This document shows positions 33,258 through 41,721 of a stretch of 41,831 nt of DNA, one piece after another. Positions within the stretch are counted from its first letter, which is position 1, and each line of letters opens with the position of its first letter. Location of the stretch: assembly GCA_025356295.1 (NCBI GenBank), contig JANXUJ010000063.1, forward strand, positions 1 to 41,831, in the 5' to 3' direction. Origin of the DNA: Cyanobacteriota bacterium (GTDB taxonomy: Bacteria; Cyanobacteriota; Cyanobacteriia; Pseudanabaenales; Pseudanabaenaceae). Position numbers and translations under genes: made by a program. Under the pieces are notes generated by a model. The model ran no database searches and had not been told where the DNA came from. It saw only the letters and a list, made by a program, of their open reading frames with translations.

Positions 33258-33355
33258 AGAGACCTCAGCAAGATATTGCAATGCCTTTACTTTAGTCGAT
33301 TAATTTTTAACTTTTGTTACACAAAGAACGAATGCGTCTCTTTATGCTTTGGGGT

Positions 33356-33397
33356 TTAAGCTTTTGATGTACACTTAGATGTACATCAAAAGCTTAA
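33356..33397 (+). promoter_or_regulatory. Palindromic operator with two TGTACA cores, upstream of phd-relE
   Basis: Arms 33356-33372 and 33381-33397 are perfectly complementary (17 bp, 8-base centre). Inside lie two TGTACA hexamers at 33368-33373 and 33380-33385, 12 bp centre to centre. E. coli YefM-YoeB is known to bind TGTACA cores at that spacing. The palindrome ends five bases before the antitoxin ATG, with no evident ribosome site, so repression and initiation may be linked. Confidence 0.75.
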
Positions 33398-33401
33398 AAG
33401 T

Positions 33402-33677
33402 ATGATGCTATCTAACATTCCTATTACTGAAGCAAGATTCAATCTAACTTCATTGCCTGAAAGGCTCGATCAAGAAGGAATCAGTACAATTGCAATTACC
33501 CGTCGAGGCAAGCCAGTCTTAGCCGTGATGACATGGCAACATTATGAAACTGTATTAGAGACCTTAGAAATTTTCGGTGATATTGCCCTTATGACCAACT
33601 TACGACAAGGAGTTGCTGAGGCAAAGTCAGAGCAGGGTATAAATTGGGAAGTAGCTAAACAAGAATTAGCTTTGTGA
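33402..33677 (+). CDS. Phd/YefM-family antitoxin
   Basis: A 91-residue antitoxin. The N-terminal DNA-binding domain has PITEARFNLTSLPERLDQEG, TIAITRRGKPVLAVM and WQHYETVLETLEI, the Phd/YefM fold. The C-terminal helical, charged part (GVAEAKSEQGINWEVAKQEL) should wrap the toxin. It overlaps the toxin gene (TGATG), and a TGTACA palindrome sits directly upstream, expected for self-repression. ATG 33402 and 33405 are both possible starts. Confidence 0.9.
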   Translation: MMLSNIPITEARFNLTSLPERLDQEGISTIAITRRGKPVLAVMTWQHYETVLETLEIFGDIALMTNLRQGVAEAKSEQGINWEVAKQELAL

Positions 33678-34015
33678 TGTATCAAATTGTTATTCAACCG
33701 ACTGCTTTGAGGTTATTGCAAGAAGTCAGCGATCGCCGCATCCGTCAAAAAATTAGTGAACGGATCGATAAACTGAAAGAGTCACCTGAATTACAGGAAA
33801 AACCATTGCTAGGTGGGTTAGATGGCTATTATAGTGTCCGAGCCGTTGGACAGAGATATCGGATCATCTACACCATCGAACAGACTCAAGTCAGCGTGAT
33901 AGTTGTCGCTTTAGGGATTCGCAAAGATGGGAGTAAGCAAGATGTATATACGCTTGCTACAAAACTATTGAGACTAGGACTGCTAGATGAGCAAGATCAA
34001 AGTCTAGAATCATGA
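33677..34015 (+). CDS. RelE/ParE-family toxin
   Basis: A 112-residue toxin from ATG 33677, overlapping the antitoxin stop by one base; a GTG at 33674 is an alternative. The RelE/ParE core is clear: YQIVIQPTALRLLQEV, IRQKISERIDKLKESPE, PLLGGLDGYYSVRAVGQRYRI and VSVIVVALGIRKDGS. The tail (LATKLLRLGLLDEQDQSL) is longer than usual. It probably cleaves mRNA on the ribosome or poisons gyrase; the fold alone does not decide. Downstream 56 bases away is mutS. Confidence 0.88.
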   Translation: MYQIVIQPTALRLLQEVSDRRIRQKISERIDKLKESPELQEKPLLGGLDGYYSVRAVGQRYRIIYTIEQTQVSVIVVALGIRKDGSKQDVYTLATKLLRLGLLDEQDQSLES

Positions 34016-34071
34016 TTGGTTATGTTGTCTTTATTGTTTTCGATTAAACCTTGTTTTGTATTTGAAATTTA

Positions 34072-36723
34072 ATGGCTGAATTAGTTTTATCGTCTGCTCA
34101 AGTTAATCGCACTGCACTCACGCCGATGATGATGCACTATATCGAAATGAAAGAGCAGTATCCCCATGCAGTGATGCTGTATCGGTTAGGGGATTTTTTT
34201 GAGGCATTTTTTGAGGATGCAGAACTAATTTCGCGCGAATTGGAATTGGTATTAACGGGTAGAGAAGGTGGTAAGGCGGTTGGAAGGATTGCGATGGCGG
34301 GAATCCCTCACCATGCGCTCGATCGCTATGCTAATCAGTTAGTCGAAAAGGGTTACTCGATCGCTGTTTGTGATCAAATGGAAGCTGCCTCAGAAGCACA
34401 AGGATTAGTCAGGCGAGAAGTGACTAGGGTAATTACGCCTGGTACAGTAATCGAAGAGGGAATGTTAGCTGCTAAGAAAAATAACTTTTTGGTAGCGATC
34501 GCTAATGGCGGTGACAATTGGGGATTAGCCTATGCAGATATTTCCACGGGCGAGTTTTTTGTGACGCAGCTCGGTAGTACTGAGCATTTGATTCAAGAAC
34601 TACTACGATTACAACCAGCGGAAATTCTTATTCCCATTGATATTCCTAATCCGCAATTATTTCGTGGTGCAAAATCCGATCAGACTGAGGTTTATTGGGA
34701 AGGAATCTCCCAAAAGAAGCAGTCTTCTTTACCTGCGCCTTATACTGCTTTACCTGAAAGCTTTTGCTATACACCGCGATCGCACTCACCTTTTGCTTTA
34801 GCCGCCGCCAAACAGCGGATTCTGGATACATTTAGAGTGCGATCGCTAGAGGGATTTGGTTGCAAGGCTTTACCACTAGCGATTAGAGCCGCAGGTGGAA
34901 TTTTGGAATATCTCGAATCCACTCAAAAAAGTGTGAGGATGCCACTGCAAGGAATTTCTACTTATGCGATCGCTGATTATTTAGTGCTGGACAATCAGAC
35001 CAGACGCAATTTAGAAATCACCCAAACTGTACGCGATGGTACTTTTTATAGTTCTCTACTATGGGCTTTGGACAAAACCACTACAGGTATGGGTAGCCGA
35101 GCCTTACGGCGTTGGTTATTGCAACCTCTCAAAGATATCGCCGCGATTAACGAGCGTCTCGATACGATTACAGAACTATTCAAACAACATGCTCTCCGCA
35201 AGAGTTTACGCAGTTGCTTGAGTCAAATCTATGACATCGAGCGGCTCTGTAGTCGAATTGGTGCAGGAACAGCCAATGGAAGAGATTTAATCGCGGTGGC
35301 GATGTCTTTAGAGCGAATGCGCGATGTGGCGGATGTCGTGGCAAAGGCTAGTTCGCGCTACTTACAAGCTTTGCAGTCAGTGCCATCGGAGCTGATTCAA
35401 CTTGGCGCTCAGTTGCAACGCACTTTAATTGAAGAACCACCCATTTATATTACTGAAGGAAATATCATTCGGTCTGGTGTGAATGATCAACTAGATGATT
35501 TACGTCAACAAAGTCGTGATGATGTGGAGTGGTTAGCCGCTTTTGAGAAGCGAGAAAAGGAACGTACAGGCATTAATACGCTTAAAGTTGGCTTTAATAA
35601 AGCTTTTGGCTATTACATCAGTATCTCGCGGGGCAAGAGTGAGCAAGCACCTGCTGATTATATTCGCAAGCAAACTTTGACGAATGAAGAACGCTATATT
35701 ACGCCCGAACTAAAAGAACGGGAGACACGGATTCTCAATGCTGATAGTGAGTTGAAACAATTGGAATATGATCTGTTCGTGGAGTTGCGATCGCTTGCCG
35801 CGAAACATATTGAACCGATGCGAACTTTGGCGATCTCGCTCGCTGCTGCCGATGTGTTGTGCAGCCTCGCTGAAGTTGCTGTCACTTATAACTATTGCCG
35901 CCCTCGACTAACAAGCGATCGCGCGATCGCGATTGATCATGGTCGTCATCCTGTGGTCGAGCAGTCTCTTCCCGCAGGCTTTTTCGTTCCCAATTCTACT
36001 TATCTAGGTAATGATCATCATGCTCCTGACTGTCCAGATTTAATCGTGCTGACAGGACCAAACATGAGTGGCAAAAGTATCTATTTGCGACAAATCGGAC
36101 TGATTCAACTCATGGCGCAGGTGGGTAGCTTTGTGCCTGCGGAGTCGGCAACTTTGGGGATATGCGATCGCATTTTTACGCGCGTTGGCGCAGTTGACGA
36201 TCTGGCGACAGGGCAATCAACTTTTATGGTAGAGATGAACGAAACTGCGAATATTCTTAATCATGCGAAGGAGCATTCGCTAGTACTGCTCGATGAAATT
36301 GGACGCGGCACTTCGACTTTTGATGGTATGGCGATCGCATGGTCAGTTGCCGAATATCTGGCGAACAGAATCAAAGCACGCGGTATTTTTGCCACTCACT
36401 ATCATGAGCTAAATGAACTCGCAAGTTTACTTCCCAATGTCGCTAATTTTCAAGTCACCGTCAAAGAATTAGAAGATGAAATCATTTTCTTACATCAAGT
36501 TCAAGAAGGCGGCGCAGATCGTTCCTACGGTATTGAGGTTGGGCGTTTAGCAGGTTTACCGACTAGCGTGATTACTCGTGCTAAGCAAGTTCTAGAACAG
36601 ATTGCCAAAAATAGTCATATTGCTACAGGATTGCGTTCCAATGGTTCAACTAAAGTAAGTAAGTCTGCCTTAAAAGTTGACAAAGATATATCTCAAGAAG
36701 CCCAAATGACGATTTTTGACTAG
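34072..36723 (+). CDS. mutS: DNA mismatch repair protein MutS
   Basis: An 883-residue MutS1. The mismatch-reading Phe42-x-Glu44 is in [12 protein letters not shown]. The connector, lever and clamp regions follow ([29 protein letters not shown]). The ABC ATPase has Walker [28 protein letters not shown] as Walker B/D-loop and [10 protein letters not shown]. It finds base mismatches and recruits MutL. The final segment (about 840-883) after the helix-turn-helix region is a variable tail. It stands between two toxin-antitoxin modules. Confidence 0.96.
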   Translation: MAELVLSSAQVNRTALTPMMMHYIEMKEQYPHAVMLYRLGDFFEAFFEDAELISRELELVLTGREGGKAVGRIAMAGIPHHALDRYANQLVEKGYSIAVCDQMEAASEAQGLVRREVTRVITPGTVIEEGMLAAKKNNFLVAIANGGDNWGLAYADISTGEFFVTQLGSTEHLIQELLRLQPAEILIPIDIPNPQLFRGAKSDQTEVYWEGISQKKQSSLPAPYTALPESFCYTPRSHSPFALAAAKQRILDTFRVRSLEGFGCKALPLAIRAAGGILEYLESTQKSVRMPLQGISTYAIADYLVLDNQTRRNLEITQTVRDGTFYSSLLWALDKTTTGMGSRALRRWLLQPLKDIAAINERLDTITELFKQHALRKSLRSCLSQIYDIERLCSRIGAGTANGRDLIAVAMSLERMRDVADVVAKASSRYLQALQSVPSELIQLGAQLQRTLIEEPPIYITEGNIIRSGVNDQLDDLRQQSRDDVEWLAAFEKREKERTGINTLKVGFNKAFGYYISISRGKSEQAPADYIRKQTLTNEERYITPELKERETRILNADSELKQLEYDLFVELRSLAAKHIEPMRTLAISLAAADVLCSLAEVAVTYNYCRPRLTSDRAIAIDHGRHPVVEQSLPAGFFVPNSTYLGNDHHAPDCPDLIVLTGPNMSGKSIYLRQIGLIQLMAQVGSFVPAESATLGICDRIFTRVGAVDDLATGQSTFMVEMNETANILNHAKEHSLVLLDEIGRGTSTFDGMAIAWSVAEYLANRIKARGIFATHYHELNELASLLPNVANFQVTVKELEDEIIFLHQVQEGGADRSYGIEVGRLAGLPTSVITRAKQVLEQIAKNSHIATGLRSNGSTKVSKSALKVDKDISQEAQMTIFD

Positions 36724-36953
36724 CAAATGTTGACCTTAGATATTCAAAACATCGAAAGTTTTTAATCTGAACTTGTTGAATATGCATTTTGATTATTTTT
36801 ATTTCAGATTTTATGTTGGCTATCTAAATCATTAATTATGTACAAGTTTGTAATGATTGATAGGGCTGGATCAATATCTCCGCCGATCTAGCGTGATCAC
36901 CAAGACAGCTATCTAAATCATGTTGTGACCAGCCGCGAGTATCCATATAGTAT
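36724..36953. other. Spacer between mutS and relE-like gene with a small open frame
   Basis: About 230 bases. It holds a 36-codon minus-strand frame at 36836-36946 (MDTRGWSQHDLDSCLGDHAR and so on), eight bases beyond the toxin stop. A 14-bp direct repeat (GCTATCTAAATCAT) occurs at 36819-36832 and 36908-36921. The small frame resembles nothing I can name; it could be a decayed gene tail carried with the toxin module. Confidence 0.3.
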
Positions 36954-37220
36954 TCAATAAACCTCATCATGAGTACCAATATCTATAAGAACAATCGCTT
37001 CTGAATCAATGCTAAAGACAATTCGACAATCATAACCGCAAGAACAAGCCTGAAATCCTTCCAGTTTGCCTCTGAGTGGATGTGTCCCTAAACTCGGCGA
37101 AAATACATCCAACTCCATTTGCTGAATTAAATTCTCTATGCGATTTTTTAGCTCAGGATTTCGCTTAACATGTCGTCGCAAAGCACGCCCAAATTTTGGC
37201 GAAAAAACAATCTTTCTCAT
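36954..37220 (-). CDS. RelE/YafQ-like toxin
   Basis: An 88-residue RelE-fold toxin: KIVFSPKFGRALRRHVKRNP, IENLIQQMELDVFSPSLGTH, PLRGKLEGFQACSCGYDCRI and VLIDIGTHDEVY. The final THDEVY/His-containing segment and the PLxGxLxG stretch are typical of the YafQ/RelE group. It should be a ribosome-dependent mRNA interferase. Its antitoxin frame ends three bases upstream. It runs convergent with mutS. Confidence 0.88.
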   Translation of the reverse strand: MRKIVFSPKFGRALRRHVKRNPELKNRIENLIQQMELDVFSPSLGTHPLRGKLEGFQACSCGYDCRIVFSIDSEAIVLIDIGTHDEVY

Positions 37221-37223
37221 AGA

Positions 37224-37448
37224 TTATTCGGGCGAATCAACTATATTGCGTAATTCTGCGATCGCCTCTTCTGCGGTGTATGACTTTAATTCTCCTGCTC
37301 GATATGCATTCAAAGCCTTACGCCCATTTTGAGCAATCTCATCACGCCGCCTCTCAATCTGACGATTACGAATAATTTGAACCAACATATCTTGTTGATC
37401 TGTCGGTAACTGTTCAACAACCTCAATTGCTGATGCAAGTGTAACGAT
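37224..37448 (-). CDS. Antitoxin of the RelE-like toxin, non-ATG start
   Basis: This 74-residue reading frame has no ATG at its natural beginning. Read from an ATC codon at 37448 it gives VTLASAIEVVEQLPTDQQDM and IIRNRQIERRRDEIAQNGRK, then AYRAGELKSYTAEEAIAELR, the layout of antitoxins paired with such toxins. A perfect AGGAGG lies four bases before the ATC. The first in-frame ATG is 19 codons later and would remove the conserved N-terminus. Either AUC is used as a weak start, keeping antitoxin output low, or a mutation has damaged an ATG. It ends three bases before the toxin ATG. Confidence 0.78.
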   Translation of the reverse strand: MVTLASAIEVVEQLPTDQQDMLVQIIRNRQIERRRDEIAQNGRKALNAYRAGELKSYTAEEAIAELRNIVDSPE

Positions 37449-37504
37449 AAGTCCTCCTAAGTTTTAAATTCACTTTTTCTAAAATATTATCTTATTTTCT
37501 AGAT

Positions 37505-37549
37505 TTAAGCCTTGCCAAGTAAGCGATCGCGCAATAGATTTAGCTTGTC
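37505..37549 (-). repeat. Extra copy of the uvrB 3' end (about 45 bp)
   Basis: Minus-strand reading gives [14 protein letters not shown] and TAA, against [14 protein letters not shown] and TAA at the real uvrB end (38212-38256). Several mismatches are present. The copy begins at the PIN toxin stop codon, so it lies exactly at the far edge of the toxin-antitoxin cassette. Confidence 0.85.
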
Positions 37550-37958
37550 AAAGCTCAAAAAAATCGGCTGGCGTGATAATTTGAATATCTCTGAATGGAT
37601 GTAAAACCAATAAATCGCGATCACCTGTGATCAAATAATCAGCTTTGCCATTTACGGCTACTTCTAGAAATTTATCATCTTTAGAGTCTCGACAAGCGAT
37701 GACTGATTCATTAATTTCGATTAATTCTGATTGTTGAGTAAGTTGGGCTATAAATTCCGAACGAATTTCTGGTTCTACATATTTGTCGAATTTTGGACGG
37801 TTCATTACTTTTTGTAATTCTTCGATAGTAGCGACAGAAATTAAAATAACACCTAAATTTCTAATTAATTTTACTGCCTTGTCTGGTATTGATGAGGCAA
37901 TAAGGATGCTACTGACTAATGTATTTGTATCTATGACAAATCTCTGTTTAGATATCAT
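37548..37958 (-). CDS. PIN-domain toxin (VapC-like)
   Basis: A 136-residue protein of the group annotated as putative toxin component, PIN family. FVIDTNTLVSSILIASSIPD holds the first catalytic Asp (about 10), VATIEELQKVMNRPKF supplies the middle acidic residue, and SKDDKFLEVAVNGKADYLITGDRDLL has the remaining aspartates. It should cut RNA with Mg or Mn. It overlaps the antitoxin gene by 11 bases. Its last codons merge with a duplicated uvrB tail. Confidence 0.9.
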   Translation of the reverse strand: MISKQRFVIDTNTLVSSILIASSIPDKAVKLIRNLGVILISVATIEELQKVMNRPKFDKYVEPEIRSEFIAQLTQQSELIEINESVIACRDSKDDKFLEVAVNGKADYLITGDRDLLVLHPFRDIQIITPADFFEL

Positions 37959-38169
37959 CGCTTAATATCTCATCTAAGATTTCTTTGGTTAAACCATTTG
38001 CTTGAGCTTGTGCTTGCATTTCTTGAATAATTTCTTCTAGTGATCGTCTACGGATAAATTGTTTGAGTGAACTATTAAGAATAATCTGCATTTTTCTGCG
38101 TTCCATTAAGTTCGCCTCTTGATAAGCTCTGGCAATTTGTGGCTCGACTTCGATGATAATGGTTTCCAT
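37948..38169 (-). CDS. Antitoxin of the PIN toxin
   Basis: A 73-residue protein: METIIIEVEPQIARAYQEAN, then ERRKMQIILNSSLKQFIRRR and SLEEIIQEMQAQAQANGLTK. The strand followed by two helices fits the small VapB-like antitoxins paired with this PIN group in cyanobacteria. The acidic end (LDEILSDDI) probably contacts the toxin. It lies 43 bases from the uvrB stop on the same strand, so it may be read from uvrB transcripts or from its own promoter. Confidence 0.82.
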   Translation of the reverse strand: METIIIEVEPQIARAYQEANLMERRKMQIILNSSLKQFIRRRSLEEIIQEMQAQAQANGLTKEILDEILSDDI

Positions 38170-38211
38170 GATTTACCTCTAATCTAACAAAAAAATATTA
38201 ATGTCCAAAAT

Positions 38212-38256
38212 TTAAGCCTTACCGAGTAAGCGATCGCGCAAAGATTTAATCTTGTC
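38212..38256 (-). repeat. uvrB 3' end, copy inside the functional gene
   Basis: Partner of the repeat at 37505-37549; a direct repeat in the same orientation. The two copies bracket the VapBC-like pair, making a unit of 707 bases. Confidence 0.85.
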
Positions 38257-40215
38257 GCGATAGGTCGCCGCTTGTTCAAATTCTTGTTTCTTGGCAGCAT
38301 CTTTCATCTCAGATTCTAATTGACCAATCAAAGTCGGAATATCATCAAGCGGAATCTCTTTAGCATGATCAACCGCATACTCAAGCTGACGTTCATTGAG
38401 GCGGCGCGATAAGGTGAGAAAGTCCAAAATTGAATTACCTTCAATCGACTTCACAATCGATCGCGGTGTGATGTCATGATCCAGATTATATTTAGTTTGA
38501 ATAGTACGGCGGCGGTCTGTTTCTGAGATCGCTTTTTCCATACTCTTGGTCATGCGATCGGCATACATGATCACCTGTCCAGCGACATTTCGCGCCGCCC
38601 GACCGATTGTCTGAATCAGCGATCGCTCTGCCCTCAAAAATCCTTCTTTATCTGCATCAAGGATCGCCACCAGTGATACTTCAGGCAAATCCAAACCTTC
38701 GCGCAATAAGTTCACACCGATCAATACATCAAATACGCCTCGCCGCAAATCTTGGAGAATCTCAATCCGTTCGATTGATTTGATATCTGAATGCAAATAG
38801 CGTACAGCGAGATTACGCTCTTGAAAATAAGTCGTCAAATCTTCCGCCATTCGCTTAGTCAGTGTAGTGATTAGTACCCGTTCTTTACGCTTAATTCGTT
38901 CTTGGATTTCATGATAAAGATCGTCAACTTGTCCATCAGTTGGACGCACAAATATCTCAGGATCGATCACGCCTGTCGGTCTGATAATCTGCTCGACAAC
39001 TTGTTCCGAGACTTCCATTTCCCAATCTCCAGGGGTTGCTGACACAAAAATGCATTGTTTGACCATTCCCCAAAACTCATCAGCCTTGAGCGGACGATTG
39101 TCAGCCGCACTCGGCAATCGGAACCCGTGATCGATCAGCGTCATCTTGCGAGCGCGATCGCCGTTATACATTCCCCGTATTTGCGGAATCGAGACATGAG
39201 ACTCATCGACAACTAGCAACCAATCATCTTTAGGAAAATAATCAACCAAACAAGCAGGAGATTCTCCCGCCTCACGACCTGCCAAATGACGCGAATAGTT
39301 TTCGACTCCATTACAAAAACCGACTTCACCTAATAGCTCTAAATCATAGCGAGTGCGCTGCTCTAGCCTTTGTGCTTCTAATAACTTACCTGCATTATTA
39401 AGCTCCTCTAGCCGATCTTCCATCTCTTTTTTGATGTCTGCACAAGCAAGATCAAGGCGATCTTCTGGCGTGACAAAGTGCCTTGCAGGATAAATATTTA
39501 GAGCTTCCAAGTTCTGCAAAATCTCGCCCGTAATCGGATCAACATAACGGATCGCCTCAATTTGATCACCAAAAAACTCTACCCGAATCGTGCGGTCTTC
39601 GTAAGCGGGACCAATTTCTAAAATGTCACCTTTGACTCGAAATTTACCGCGTCCCATCTCGATATCATTGCGCTCATACTGGATATTGGTGAGTGATCGC
39701 AATAGTTCTCTTTGGTCATATTCCACACCCACACCGAGAGGGATCGCCGCTTTCAGATATTGTTCAGGAATCCCCAAACCATAGATACAGCTTACTGATG
39801 CAACCACAATTACATCTTTGCGCTCAAATAGCGATCGCGTGGCTGAGTGACGCAGCATATCGATTTCATCATTAATCGAGGCCGTCTTTTCAATATAAGT
39901 ATCGGTGACAGGAATATAAGCTTCTGGCTGATAGTAATCGTAATAGCTAATAAAATATTCGACAGCATTATTAGGGAAAAACTCGCGCAGTTCGTTACAA
40001 AGCTGTGCTGCCAAAGTTTTGTTATGGGCGAGTACCAAGGTTGGTTTTTGATATTGGGCGATCGCATTGGCGATCGTCATCGTTTTGCCTGTCCCAGTCG
40101 CACCCAAAAGCGTTTGATAACGCAGTCCTTTTTGTAATCCGTCAAATAGTTGCGCGATCGCTTGAGGTTGATCGGCAGCAGGCTGCCACGGCGTACAAAG
40201 GTCAAACATTGCCAT
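38212..40215 (-). CDS. uvrB: Excinuclease ABC subunit B
   Basis: A UvrB of 667 residues from ATG 40215 ([10 protein letters not shown]) or 665 from 40209; the longer open frame upstream is unlikely. Walker A GATGTGKT, the damage-probing beta-hairpin region [27 protein letters not shown] and the helicase motifs [20 protein letters not shown] and QTIGRAARN are intact. The C-terminal UVR domain ([20 protein letters not shown]) binds UvrC. It verifies DNA damage in nucleotide excision repair. Its last 15 codons are copied beyond the toxin module downstream. Confidence 0.96.
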   Translation of the reverse strand: MAMFDLCTPWQPAADQPQAIAQLFDGLQKGLRYQTLLGATGTGKTMTIANAIAQYQKPTLVLAHNKTLAAQLCNELREFFPNNAVEYFISYYDYYQPEAYIPVTDTYIEKTASINDEIDMLRHSATRSLFERKDVIVVASVSCIYGLGIPEQYLKAAIPLGVGVEYDQRELLRSLTNIQYERNDIEMGRGKFRVKGDILEIGPAYEDRTIRVEFFGDQIEAIRYVDPITGEILQNLEALNIYPARHFVTPEDRLDLACADIKKEMEDRLEELNNAGKLLEAQRLEQRTRYDLELLGEVGFCNGVENYSRHLAGREAGESPACLVDYFPKDDWLLVVDESHVSIPQIRGMYNGDRARKMTLIDHGFRLPSAADNRPLKADEFWGMVKQCIFVSATPGDWEMEVSEQVVEQIIRPTGVIDPEIFVRPTDGQVDDLYHEIQERIKRKERVLITTLTKRMAEDLTTYFQERNLAVRYLHSDIKSIERIEILQDLRRGVFDVLIGVNLLREGLDLPEVSLVAILDADKEGFLRAERSLIQTIGRAARNVAGQVIMYADRMTKSMEKAISETDRRRTIQTKYNLDHDITPRSIVKSIEGNSILDFLTLSRRLNERQLEYAVDHAKEIPLDDIPTLIGQLESEMKDAAKKQEFEQAATYRDKIKSLRDRLLGKA

Positions 40216-40366
40216 GAGATTAAAACTTGGAGAGAAAGTGATCAAAATCAGCAATCTCCATCATATCAAACCCAAATTGTGATCGACTTCTCAAAAAAAT
40301 TTCCGCACTTGCCAGAAGTCACGGAAATCTTGATCTAAATTTTTTAGAAAACTCTACTAAATCAAG

Positions 40367-41200
40367 TTAAACCTTTGTCTCTTTTTTAGCTTTCAAGTTC
40401 TTTCTCAATTTGTTCAATCCAAATCCTGCGCCCATAATAGCAATAGCTGCGGATGGCTCAAAGTTGAAGGGAATAGTCTGAATGCTGACATTTTGAAATC
40501 CAGCGACTGTATTTGTTGTATTAGTAGCACTTGGTTCATTGACTGTAAGTGAAACATAAAAATCTTGAGTAGTAGCAGCATAGGTTGCTGTCAAATCCGT
40601 CCCACTAATCACACCTGTAGTACCAATACCTTGTGAAGTATTCCATCTACCTAATGAACCTGAACCTGACAAGGTGCTTAGCGACACAGGACTAAAAAAA
40701 TCTGTTGGAGTCCCTGACGCTAGATCGACAAGTTGCACATTGAAATCACTAGGTGCGGATGCACCAGAACCAATGTAACCAGAAAAGATGTAATCCAAAG
40801 AAATCTGAATATCTTGGGTAAGGTCAGCACCAGTTAATGTAAAGATTGCCGAATTGACTGTTGTGTTATTTCTTTTACCGCTAGCGCCTATGGTTTGAGT
40901 GCCTGTTCCTCCTACTGCCAAGAAGGTAGAACCGAAAAATCCCTGAAACCCCCCTAATCCAGGTGGTCCTTGCTGAGTTGCAGCATTTCTTAGCCCTCCA
41001 GTGTCAGCAACTGTCGTATTTAAAACTCCTGTATTCAAAGCACCAGCGTCAAACGTACCAGTAGGCGTACCAGCATCAAGCGTAAATGCAGATGTATTTA
41101 GGACTGTAAGGCCTATTGCATGGGAAGCTTGAGGAAATATCAAATAAGAACCGAAGATTAGACTGGATAGAAAAATGTTGCGTCTTGTTTCTAATAACAT
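40367..41200 (-). CDS. PFE-CTERM surface protein
   Basis: A 277-residue exported protein. The signal peptide ends near ASHA (RNIFLSSLIFGSYLIFPQAS). The mature part is rich in Gly, Ser, Thr and Asn with beta-strand character (GADLTQDIQISLDYIFSGYI, DFYVSLTVNEPS), as in choice-of-anchor proteins. The C-terminus has PFNFEPSAAIAIMGAGFGLN followed by a basic KLRKNLKAKK tail: motif, helix and positive end, the PFE-CTERM form of the exosortase sorting signal in cyanobacteria. It should be processed by an exosortase and displayed or secreted. Function unknown. Confidence 0.82.
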   Translation of the reverse strand: MLLETRRNIFLSSLIFGSYLIFPQASHAIGLTVLNTSAFTLDAGTPTGTFDAGALNTGVLNTTVADTGGLRNAATQQGPPGLGGFQGFFGSTFLAVGGTGTQTIGASGKRNNTTVNSAIFTLTGADLTQDIQISLDYIFSGYIGSGASAPSDFNVQLVDLASGTPTDFFSPVSLSTLSGSGSLGRWNTSQGIGTTGVISGTDLTATYAATTQDFYVSLTVNEPSATNTTNTVAGFQNVSIQTIPFNFEPSAAIAIMGAGFGLNKLRKNLKAKKETKV

Positions 41201-41721
41201 AGTAAGTAATCCTTAAAAACCTGAATCTTAAGCTCTTCTGACTCAATACTACTGATTAAGTCATATTGTAGCTAAGCTGTAACACATAGCATAAATATAC
41301 AGGAATTACCGTAGAAATTTATAGAAATATTAACTTTAAACCAACAATCTCAACTTAATCAAAAATCGTAAATAAATATTGAAGATAGACATGAATTTTG
41401 TAAGTACCAAAATCGACCCAACTATTGGGTGCTAGCCCCCAAAAACCGACAACTTCATATCTTCCGAAATCCTACCCCCACAGGTTACGCCAATCATTTA
41501 ATTCTTAGTGAACCTAATCAAGTTTTACCTTTAGCCTTTCCCATCCTCATACTTACACTTACTTCTATTCTTCCTCCCTTTTAAAATTAGTTTCTGAGCA
41601 TATTCTATACCCGACTATTTTAGTCGGGTATATTTGACGTCTATTAAGTGCTTGTGTTAGGGTTCATTTCAATAAAGAAATCACACAAAAACCTTTAGCG
41701 ACCAAAAGGGCGACCAAGCAC
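41201..41721. other. Spacer between PFE-CTERM gene and thrC
   Basis: About 520 bases without a supported gene. It holds both divergent promoters. A 6-bp stem (ACCCAA-CTA-TTGGGT) lies near 41417-41431, and CT-rich sequence follows to about 41580. The larger hairpin at 41609-41633 is listed separately. I see nothing else identifiable. Confidence 0.4.
41609..41633 (+). terminator. Hairpin in the thrC leader
   Basis: Arms 41609-41619 and 41623-41633 (11 bp, loop TTT), 89 bases before the thrC ATG. There is no plus-strand gene before it, so it could be an attenuator or 5'-leader hairpin of thrC, or the terminator of an unseen small RNA. Confidence 0.45.

Noticed and set aside
41417..41431. Short stem in the PFE-CTERM/thrC spacer as an insertion sequence end
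   Set aside because: Only six base pairs, no partner repeat and no transposase nearby.
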